Shown here piece by piece: positions 6,692 to 12,150 of a stretch of 12,150 nt of DNA; the stretch's first letter is position 1; each line of letters opens with the position of its first letter. The position numbers were made by a program, and so were the translations under genes. Location of the stretch: NCBI GenBank assembly GCA_028719045.1, contig JAQULD010000045.1, positions 1-12,150 on the forward strand, given 5' to 3'. Source of the stretch: Candidatus Omnitrophota bacterium (GTDB taxonomy: Bacteria > Omnitrophota > Koll11 > Gygaellales > Profunditerraquicolaceae). The notes under the pieces are model-generated. The model worked only from the letters and a program-made list of their open reading frames with translations, had not been told where the DNA came from and ran no database searches.

Positions 6692-7849
6692 CTACTTGTT
6701 CTTCGCGCTTTCTTTTATCAACTGCAGGCCGATTATATTGCGCTGTATCTGGTTTGTGCCCTCATAAATCTGGGTGATCTTGGCGTCGCGCATATATTTC
6801 TCGGCAGGATATTCTTTCATATAACCGTATCCGCCGAATATCTGGACCGCGTCGGTCGTGACTTTCATCGCCACATCGGAAGCAAAGAGCTTTGCCATGG
6901 CCGATTCCTTGCCCACATCCTTTTTCCCCGCGTCCACCAGCCTGGCAACTGAATATACCAGCGCCCGGGCAGCTTCAAGCTCGGTAGCCATATCGGCCAG
7001 CATCCACTGTATTCCCTGAAAGCTGGAAATGGGTTTACCAAACTGGTGCCTTTCCTTGGCATACTTTACCGCATGGTCCAGCGCGCCCTGGGCAATGCCG
7101 ATCGCCTGAGCCGCCACTCCCAGACGGGACATATCAAAGGTCCTCATCGTCACGATAAAACCCATGCCTTCTTTTGCCAGCAGGTTTTCTTTCGGTATCT
7201 TGCATTCGTTAAAAACAAGCTCCTGGGTCGCTGAGGCGCGTATACCTAATTTTTCTTCTTTCTTGCCGAAAGTAAATCCGGGAGTGCCTTTTTCCACGAT
7301 AAAAGCGGAAGCTCCCCTCGGCCCTTTGGTCTTATCCGTCATAGCAACAACTGAATAAATCTGCGCCTCACCGCCGTTGGTAATGAAATGCTTTGTGCCG
7401 TTTAAAACATAATAATTGCCTTCTTTTCTGGCGGTAGTCTTAATAGCGGCCGCGTCAGAACCCGCCTCGGGCTCGGTAAGGCCGAAAGCGGCTATCTTTT
7501 TGCCTCTGGCTAAATCAGGCAGGTATTTTTTCTTCTGCTCATCATTTCCGAAAAGTACTATGGGAAAAGTGCCCAAAGCCGAAGCCGCGTAACAGACCGC
7601 GATACCTCCGCAGGCGCGCGCAAGCTCTTCTGTAGCGATGCACAGGTTTAAAACGCTTGTGCTCATCCCGCCGTATTCTTCCGGTATAAATAAGCCAAAA
7701 AGGTCGCTATCGGCGATGACCTTTAAAACATCCCAGGGAAATTCCTCGGTCTGGTCATATTTGGCAGCTACCGGGGCCACCTTTTCAACGGCTATCTTAC
7801 GCGCCAGTTCCTGTATCATCTTTTGTTCTTCAGTCAATAAATAATCCAT
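6692..7849 (-). CDS. Acyl-CoA dehydrogenase (FAD), likely partner of the adjacent ETF
   Basis: A 385-residue acyl-CoA dehydrogenase, typical length. It introduces a trans-2,3 double bond in an acyl-CoA, or the reverse as an enoyl-CoA reductase, exchanging electrons with ETF. Features in order: N-terminal helical domain MDYLLTEEQKMIQELARK; FAD-contacting LTEPEAGSDAAAIKT; NGTKHFITNGG in the beta domain; helical RHQFGKPISSFQGIQ; FGGYGYMKEYPAEKYMRD; and the catalytic glutamate in IYEGTNQIQ at about residue 363. The frame extends to a GTG at 7894, but AAGGAGG (7855-7861) fixes the start at the ATG at 7849. It heads an operon with a PilZ gene, etfB and ferredoxin-fused etfA, like carC before carDE. 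Substrate cannot be read from sequence. Confidence 0.96.
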   Translation of the reverse strand: MDYLLTEEQKMIQELARKIAVEKVAPVAAKYDQTEEFPWDVLKVIADSDLFGLFIPEEYGGMSTSVLNLCIATEELARACGGIAVCYAASALGTFPIVLFGNDEQKKKYLPDLARGKKIAAFGLTEPEAGSDAAAIKTTARKEGNYYVLNGTKHFITNGGEAQIYSVVAMTDKTKGPRGASAFIVEKGTPGFTFGKKEEKLGIRASATQELVFNECKIPKENLLAKEGMGFIVTMRTFDMSRLGVAAQAIGIAQGALDHAVKYAKERHQFGKPISSFQGIQWMLADMATELEAARALVYSVARLVDAGKKDVGKESAMAKLFASDVAMKVTTDAVQIFGGYGYMKEYPAEKYMRDAKITQIYEGTNQIQRNIIGLQLIKESAKNK

Positions 7850-7854
7850 TTTTT

Positions 7855-7861
7855 CCTCCTT
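7855..7861 (-). promoter_or_regulatory. Strong ribosome binding site fixing the acyl-CoA dehydrogenase start
   Basis: AAGGAGG, five bases upstream of the ATG at 7849. Its first two A residues lie in the right arm of the small leader hairpin 7860-7875, so folding could affect access. Confidence 0.8.
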
Positions 7862-7919
7862 GTCTACCAAGACAACACCTGCGCAATGTTCCACATAAGC
7901 GCAGGTGAAAACCTAGCGC
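7860..7919 (-). promoter_or_regulatory. Structured 5' leader of the acyl-CoA dehydrogenase operon with competing hairpins
   Basis: Three inverted repeats are visible. Hairpin A pairs CACCTGCGC (7899-7907) with GCGCAGGTG (7876-7884), 9 bp perfect, with an inner ATGT/ACAT pair in its 14-nt loop. Hairpin B directly abuts it: TTGTCT/AGACAA (7860-7865 with 7870-7875) around a 4-base loop, touching the SD. An alternative hairpin C pairs the first arm of A with upstream 7911-7919 (AGGT/ACCT around a TTTC loop, extended by a G-T wobble, a bulged C and GCG/CGC). A and C exclude each other, as in attenuators and riboswitches. I do not recognise a known riboswitch class. Confidence 0.5.
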
Positions 7920-7942
7920 GGGGTGTTTTGTTTAATTTGCAA

Positions 7943-7970
7943 ATTATACCATATTTCTTTTATTTTACAA
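7943..7970 (-). promoter_or_regulatory. Extended -10 promoter for the acyl-CoA dehydrogenase/ETF operon
   Basis: TATAAT (7943-7948) is preceded by TGG (7949-7951), a perfect extended -10 element. TTGTAA (7965-7970) lies 16 bp upstream as a four-of-six -35 box and overlaps the stop codon of the preceding acetyltransferase gene. Transcription is expected to start near 7936, giving a leader of about 87 nt. Confidence 0.65.
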
Positions 7971-8414
7971 TGTTTTTAGAAGCGCGATTTCCTGGCAATT
8001 GGGGAACTTGCAGCAATTGATGCATTCCGCCCATATTTTATGGGGGAGATCCGCGTGTCTTACTCTTTTAAAACCGAACTTCTTGAAATATTCCGGTTTA
8101 TAAGTGAGCACAAAAACCTTTTTCGCCCCAAGTTTTTTGGCTTCTTCGATACAGGCCAAAACCAGCTGCTTGCCGATGCCTTTGCCTTGCCTGTTTTTTG
8201 CCACCGCCACGGATTTAACCTCCGACAGGTCCTCCCAGGAAACATGCAGGGCCGCGCAGCCGGTTACTTTCCCCTTCTCTTCAAATACCCAGAAATCCCT
8301 CAGGTTCTCATAAAGCTCGTTCAAAGAACGGGCGAGCATGATATCCTGCCTGGCAAAGGAATTGATCAATGCCTGTATTTCTCTTATATCTTTAATCCCG
8401 GCTTTTCTTAACAT
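7965..8414 (-). CDS. GNAT family N-acetyltransferase, probable short N-acetylglutamate synthase type
   Basis: A 149-residue GNAT acetyltransferase. The acetyl-CoA loop is RQGKGIGKQL (motif A, R/QxxGxG/A), preceded by strand VKSVAVAKN and followed by KVFVLTYKPEYFKKFGFKRV. The C-terminal stretch HKIWAECINCCKFPNC, with four cysteines, is typical of short stand-alone ArgA-like enzymes making N-acetylglutamate for arginine synthesis in bacteria without classical ArgA. That substrate is family inference; no other arg gene is in the window. I chose the ATG at 8414, with weak GGAT upstream, over a TTG at 8423. It follows glgC closely and probably ends that transcript. No terminator is seen before the next promoter. 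Confidence 0.85.
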   Translation of the reverse strand: MLRKAGIKDIREIQALINSFARQDIMLARSLNELYENLRDFWVFEEKGKVTGCAALHVSWEDLSEVKSVAVAKNRQGKGIGKQLVLACIEEAKKLGAKKVFVLTYKPEYFKKFGFKRVRHADLPHKIWAECINCCKFPNCQEIALLKTL

Positions 8415-8440
8415 ATTATCCAATGACTAAAAGCTAACAG

Positions 8441-9673
8441 CTATTTAATTTCCGTCCCCTTAGCAACCACCACTATTCCGGATTCCGTAACATGGAACTT
8501 CTTTTTGTCTTCCTGCAGGTCATGGCCAATGACCATGCCTTCCGGGATCTTGACATCTTTATCGATTATCGTCCTTTTTATATTGGCATATCTTCCTATA
8601 TGCACGCCTTCCATGAGTATCGAATCGTTTACCTGGCAGTAGCTGTTGATCCTGACATTAGGCGAAAGTATCGAGCGCTTGACCTGTCCGCCGCTTATGA
8701 TGCAGCCTCCGGAAACAATTGAATCCAGGGCCAATCCTACCCTTCCGGTGATCTCTCCGCCGGCGAATACGGTTTTAGCCGGAGGGAACTGCTCCTGATA
8801 GGTTCTTATCAGCCACTCCCTGTCATAGAGGTTAAATACAGGATTTACCTCCACAAGGTCCATATTTGCTTCGTAATAGGCGTCTATAGTCCCGATATCG
8901 CGCCAGTATTTCGCCTCTTTTTTGTTCTCATCGATAAAATTATAAGCTACTACCTTCAGCCCGTTTTTTACCATAAGAGGGATTATATCCTTGCCGAAAT
9001 CGTGGCTCGAATTCTTTTTCTTCGCGTCTTCGCGCAACAGTTCATCCAGGACCTTGTGTTTAAAAACATAGATGCCCATGGAAGCATAAATCTTTTCCGG
9101 CTGTCCGGGTATAGTCTTTGGTTTTTGCGGCTTTTCCTGGAAATCCTTGACAATGCCTTTAGTGTCCACCTCAAGCACGCCCAGATGCAAAGACTTGGAT
9201 TTTTCCACTTCCACTACTCCGACGGTCAGATCCGCCTTCACCTCCCGGTGGAAATCTATCATCGTGGAATAATTCATTTTGTAAACGTGGTCACCCGCCA
9301 GGATCACTATTTCTTCGGGCTCCGGCTTATCGATTTCCAGGGTATAGAGGTTCTGGTAAATGGCGTCTGCCGTGCCCAGGTACCAGGTGTCTCCTACGCG
9401 CTGCTGCGCAGGCAGCAATTCTATGTATTCACCTAATTCGGAAGACATGATATTCCAGCCTAACCTGGTATGCCTTTGCAGGGAAGCCGATTTATACTGG
9501 GTAAGGACATAGATCTTACGCAGGCCGGAATTGACGCAGTTGCTCAAAGTAAAATCGATGATCCTGTAAATCCCGCCGAAAGGAACAGCGGGTTTCGTGC
9601 GGTCTTTGGTCAAAGGCCAAAGCCTTTCGCCTTTGCCTCCCGCCATAATAAAAGTAAGGACATCGCGCATCAT
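8441..9673 (-). CDS. glgC: Glucose-1-phosphate adenylyltransferase (ADP-glucose pyrophosphorylase)
   Basis: A 410-residue GlgC. It makes ADP-glucose from ATP and glucose-1-phosphate, the committed step of bacterial glycogen synthesis. The nucleotidyltransferase domain shows AGGKGERL (11-18), KPAVPFGG (27-34), GTADA (100-104), Asp128 in AGDHVYKMNY, EKP (180-182), ASMGIYVF (197-204), HDFGKDIIP (224-232) and YWRDIGTIDAYYEAN (256-270). From about residue 290 a left-handed beta-helix follows, with hexapeptide-like repeats. Length is close to the usual 400-430. The ATG at 9673 overlaps the marC stop in an ATGA arrangement, with a second ATG directly after, so translation is probably coupled to marC. 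No glycogen synthase or branching enzyme is in the window. Confidence 0.97.
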   Translation of the reverse strand: MMRDVLTFIMAGGKGERLWPLTKDRTKPAVPFGGIYRIIDFTLSNCVNSGLRKIYVLTQYKSASLQRHTRLGWNIMSSELGEYIELLPAQQRVGDTWYLGTADAIYQNLYTLEIDKPEPEEIVILAGDHVYKMNYSTMIDFHREVKADLTVGVVEVEKSKSLHLGVLEVDTKGIVKDFQEKPQKPKTIPGQPEKIYASMGIYVFKHKVLDELLREDAKKKNSSHDFGKDIIPLMVKNGLKVVAYNFIDENKKEAKYWRDIGTIDAYYEANMDLVEVNPVFNLYDREWLIRTYQEQFPPAKTVFAGGEITGRVGLALDSIVSGGCIISGGQVKRSILSPNVRINSYCQVNDSILMEGVHIGRYANIKRTIIDKDVKIPEGMVIGHDLQEDKKKFHVTESGIVVVAKGTEIK

Positions 9674-10278
9674 AGCTTTACGATCCCGGTTATGCCGCGC
9701 CTGATCATCATCACTCCGATCGCGGCAAGCAGTATATACATTATCTTGGAAAACGCTCTCGCTCCTCCCGGACCGAGTAATTTCATGATAGAATCCGCTT
9801 TTACAAGGGTTATCCAGACGAAGACCATATTGATTATCAAGGCGACGAAGGTGGAAACAATGCCGTAACTATCCAGCATCATAAGGGTTGTAGTCAAAAC
9901 AGCCGGCCCGGTGATCAAAGGCGTGCCCAAAGGAAAAACTCCGACATCTTTGTCGTGGCCGTTGGACAAAAGCGATTTTTGCGTGCCAGGCAGAAGAAGG
10001 CGCATGGATATAACGAACAAAAGTGCTCCGCCGGCGATCTGAAAATCAGGGATAGTAATGCCGATGAACCTCAATATCAATTTTCCTATCAGCATAAAAA
10101 GTATCGCCATGATCGCAGCGGTAGTGGTGGATTCTATGATGGCCTTGTGCCGTTGTTTCTTGTTCGCGCCTTCAACTAAAGCGATAAACAAAGGTACATT
10201 GCCGATAGCATCCACCGCCACAAAGATAGGGATGAACGTAAGTACGAAAGGCTCTAAAAATTTTAATATTTCTGGCAT
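9670..10278 (-). CDS. MarC family integral membrane protein
   Basis: A 202-residue MarC/UPF0056 protein with six hydrophobic segments (about 9-34, 47-72, 78-97, 115-135, 140-160, 177-197), the usual family topology. Family residues visible are VAVDAIGNVPLFIAL near the start and PLGTPLITGPAVLTTTLM in the fourth segment. E. coli MarC was named for its locus beside marRAB but is not required for that resistance; its transport role is unclear. The ATG at 10278 has no recognisable SD. It is 67 bp after truA, and its last codons overlap the glgC start by 4 bp. The family call is secure; function is unknown. Confidence 0.93.
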   Translation of the reverse strand: MPEILKFLEPFVLTFIPIFVAVDAIGNVPLFIALVEGANKKQRHKAIIESTTTAAIMAILFMLIGKLILRFIGITIPDFQIAGGALLFVISMRLLLPGTQKSLLSNGHDKDVGVFPLGTPLITGPAVLTTTLMMLDSYGIVSTFVALIINMVFVWITLVKADSIMKLLGPGGARAFSKIMYILLAAIGVMMIRRGITGIVKL

Positions 10279-10290
10279 GTCAGGTTATAG

Positions 10291-10299
10291 ATTATCACA
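10291..10299 (-). promoter_or_regulatory. Possible extended -10 element before marC
   Basis: TGTGATAAT on the minus strand: an extended TG plus GATAAT (five of six). No well-spaced -35 box is seen (the nearest, TTGCCG, is 15 bp away). Transcription would begin only a few bases before the marC ATG, consistent with its missing SD, meaning a leaderless or near-leaderless mRNA. Weak evidence. Confidence 0.25.
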
Positions 10300-10316
10300 A
10301 AACTGCCGGCACGGCA
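10297..10316 (-). terminator. Weak terminator-like hairpin after truA
   Basis: TGCCG/CGGCA (10312-10316 with 10304-10308) forms a 5-bp GC-rich stem around a 3-base loop, followed on the minus strand by GTTTTGTG. The U-tract is only four bases long, so it may act partially or not at all. Confidence 0.3.
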
Positions 10317-10345
10317 ATAGAAAATGGAACCCGGTTTTGCCTTGA

Positions 10346-11083
10346 TTAATACTTGACCTTTAAAAGGCAGAGCCCGCAGGCGGGAGCTGTGTGGCCGGCT
10401 TTTCGCCTGTCTTTAGAATCTAATATTTTCTTCAGGCTCCCACTGCCAAGCTTTCCCCTGCCAATATCGATAAGAGTGCCCGCGATGTTCCTTACCATGT
10501 TATACAGGAAGCCATCCGCTTCTATATCTACATAGACCAGGTCGCCTTTTCTGGAAACCTTTAGTTTCTTAACGGTTTTAACCGGATTTTTGCCTTCCTT
10601 GCCGCTGGCTTTAAACGCGCTGAAGTCATGTTTACCCAGAATAGAATCCGCCTCATTCTGCATAAGCTTTAGGTCCAGAGGATAACGGCAAAAATAAGCG
10701 GAATCTTTAAGGAGCGCCGAACGGTGCGTGCGGTTAAGTATGGTATAACGGTAAGCCTTGGACTTGGCGCAATAACGGCTGTGAAAATCCCCGGATGCTT
10801 CGGCAATGCCGATAACCGCGATATCCTTTGGGAGCAACGCGTTTAAACCTTCCTGTAACCTCTCTAAAGGGATGTGGGATGCGGTCTTAAAATTAGCCGT
10901 CTGCGCTTTGGCGTGCACCCCGGAATCTGTCCTTCCGGAAGCGATCAATTTTATTTCCTGGTGCAGCATTTTTTGCAGGGTTTCTTCTATTACCTGCTGA
11001 ATAGTATAGGATCTACGCTTCTGGCGCTGCCATCCCGAGAAATTTGTACCGTTGTATTCAATGGTAAGCTTAATATTACGCAA
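10346..11083 (-). CDS. truA: tRNA pseudouridine synthase A
   Basis: A 245-residue TruA, which isomerises uridines 38-40 in the anticodon arm of tRNAs. The catalytic aspartate is Asp53 in ASGRTDSGVHA; YNGTNFSGWQRQ (10-21) and FLYNMVRNIAGTLIDIGRG near the C-terminus are further family motifs. Length is normal. The start is a TTG at 11083: the expected N-terminus MRNIKLTIEYNG begins there, with no in-frame ATG nearby, and only GGA just upstream as a weak SD. The stop of asd is 19 bp away, so the genes are co-transcribed. Nothing is odd apart from the TTG start, which would reduce translation. Confidence 0.95.
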   Translation of the reverse strand: MRNIKLTIEYNGTNFSGWQRQKRRSYTIQQVIEETLQKMLHQEIKLIASGRTDSGVHAKAQTANFKTASHIPLERLQEGLNALLPKDIAVIGIAEASGDFHSRYCAKSKAYRYTILNRTHRSALLKDSAYFCRYPLDLKLMQNEADSILGKHDFSAFKASGKEGKNPVKTVKKLKVSRKGDLVYVDIEADGFLYNMVRNIAGTLIDIGRGKLGSGSLKKILDSKDRRKAGHTAPACGLCLLKVKY

Positions 11084-11102
11084 TGATCCGTAGGGTTGGT
11101 TG

Positions 11103-12128
11103 TTACTTGCCGATCAAAACTTCGGCGATCTGCACAGCATTGGTGGCTGCGCCCTTACGCAGGTTGTCCGCGACCACCCAGAGCCAGAGGCCGTTTTTAG
11201 TAAAACAATCGCTGCGGATCCTGCCCACGAAGGTTTCGTCTTTGCCCTCTACGTCTTTAGGCATGGGATAGAGGTTAGTAGCCGGATCATCCTTTAAGAT
11301 CACGCCAGGGGCATTACGCAGGATATCCTTTACTTTACCGGCCGCTATTGGTTTGTCCGTCTCTATATATACTGATTCAGAGTGTCCTGTCCTGACCGGC
11401 ACTCTCACGGTAGTTGCGGAAATCTTTATTTTGTCGTCGTGCATGATCTTATGGGTTTCTTTGACCAGTTTCCATTCTTCGCTGGTATAATCGCTCTCCG
11501 CGAAACCGCCGATCTGCGGGAAGACATTGAAAGCCAGCTGCTGAGGCATAGCTTTGTTTTCAACTTCAACATTTACATCACAGAATCCCTGGGCGGCAAT
11601 ACGGGAAGCCTCGTCTTTCAACTGCTCTACGGCGTTTTTCCCCGCGCCTGAAGAAGCCTGCAGGGTAGTAACGATAATCCTTTTTATGCCCGCTTTTTTA
11701 TAAATCGGCCACAGCGCCACCACCATTTGTATCGTCGAACAATTGGGATTGGCAATAATGCCTTTATGTTTCTTTACATCTTCAGGATTCACCTCGGGTA
11801 CCACTAAGGGTACTTTCGGGTCCATGCGGAAATCAGCGCCGTTATCAATAACCACAGCGCCTCTCTTCACCGCCTCGGGAGCGAAAGTAACCGCGGCCCC
11901 CTTTTCACCTTCGGTACCCGCAAAAAGCGCTATGTCTATCCCGTCAAAACCTTCCGGCGAGATCGCTTTCACCGAATATTTCTTTCCGTCCACTTCAATA
12001 TTTCTCGCGGAACGGGCAAGCACGCGTAATTCATTGACAGGAAAATTACGCTGCTTTAAGACCCTAAGCATTTCTATTCCCACCACTCCACCGCCCACTA
12101 CCGCGACATTATATTTAGATTTATTCAT
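11103..12128 (-). CDS. asd: Aspartate-semialdehyde dehydrogenase
   Basis: A 341-residue Asd. It reduces aspartyl-4-phosphate with NADPH to aspartate-4-semialdehyde, the branch point to lysine/diaminopimelate, threonine and methionine. The N-terminal Rossmann loop reads VVGGGVVG where VGATGAVG is usual. The catalytic cysteine is Cys130 in NPNCSTIQ, with Gln157 in LQASSGAGKNA, Arg242 in VRVPVRTGHSE and His249 as the general acid/base. The segment IDNGADFRMDP replaces the more common DNSSAFR, keeping the arginine (Arg101). LWLWVVADNLRKGAATNAVQIAE is the conserved C-terminus. Upstream of the ATG at 12128 are GGGAA and GGAG. No other lysine genes are within the window. Confidence 0.96.
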   Translation of the reverse strand: MNKSKYNVAVVGGGVVGIEMLRVLKQRNFPVNELRVLARSARNIEVDGKKYSVKAISPEGFDGIDIALFAGTEGEKGAAVTFAPEAVKRGAVVIDNGADFRMDPKVPLVVPEVNPEDVKKHKGIIANPNCSTIQMVVALWPIYKKAGIKRIIVTTLQASSGAGKNAVEQLKDEASRIAAQGFCDVNVEVENKAMPQQLAFNVFPQIGGFAESDYTSEEWKLVKETHKIMHDDKIKISATTVRVPVRTGHSESVYIETDKPIAAGKVKDILRNAPGVILKDDPATNLYPMPKDVEGKDETFVGRIRSDCFTKNGLWLWVVADNLRKGAATNAVQIAEVLIGK

Positions 12129-12150
12129 TTTCCCGCTTCTCCAAAATATA

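Noticed and set aside
7850..7894. Upstream GTG start giving a 400-residue acyl-CoA dehydrogenase.
   Set aside because: The extra residues (starting MEHCAGVVLVD) are the leader hairpins read as protein, and AAGGAGG directly precedes the ATG at 7849.

Overview
All supported genes in this 12.15-kb window lie on the minus strand, so the genes read from high to low coordinates. The gene set is bacterial: SMC, TruA, Asd, GlgC, MarC, an acyl-CoA dehydrogenase with its electron-transfer flavoprotein, two single-domain PilZ proteins and a stand-alone receiver domain. A ferredoxin-fused EtfA, short PilZ proteins beside metabolic genes, and moderate GC with AT-rich spacers suggest an anaerobic bacterium of the Omnitrophota/Elusimicrobiota/PVC kind. 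That placement is an impression from gene style, not a computed assignment.

Layout in transcription order. (1) 12128-7965: asd (aspartate-semialdehyde dehydrogenase), truA (tRNA pseudouridine synthase), marC (membrane protein), glgC (ADP-glucose pyrophosphorylase; its start overlaps the marC stop) and a GNAT acetyltransferase resembling short N-acetylglutamate synthases. This is a compact housekeeping run with one possible internal break after truA. (2) 7970-4251: a promoter with a perfect extended -10 element, an ~87-nt leader with mutually exclusive hairpins, then acyl-CoA dehydrogenase, a PilZ protein, etfB and etfA. EtfA carries an N-terminal 2[4Fe-4S] ferredoxin domain and EtfB has the glycine-aspartate-threonine version of its nucleotide-binding loop, as in electron-bifurcating ETFs. 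With the dehydrogenase this resembles the caffeyl-CoA reductase (CarCDE) architecture, with a PilZ gene inserted. (3) 4229-3763: an 18-bp perfect palindrome with a LacI-family-like core, a possible promoter and a second PilZ gene. (4) 3697-3027: five TGCA cores at 10/19/10/10-bp steps, a fully consensus sigma-70 promoter, a small excisionase-type HTH protein and a CheY-like receiver protein. (5) 3053-1: a possible promoter and smc, which leaves the window just after its LSGGEK signature.

The most notable points are: an SMC whose central hinge is reduced to about 45 non-coil residues instead of the usual ~150-170; a putative c-di-GMP receptor inside an apparent bifurcating acyl-CoA dehydrogenase operon, with a second PilZ gene just after it; the phased TGCA array upstream of the HTH/receiver pair; and the switch-like leader of the acyl-CoA dehydrogenase gene. 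No tRNA, rRNA, CRISPR array, transposase or phage gene was seen. No gene-free stretch exceeds 300 bases; the longest are 3571-3762 and 4114-4250.
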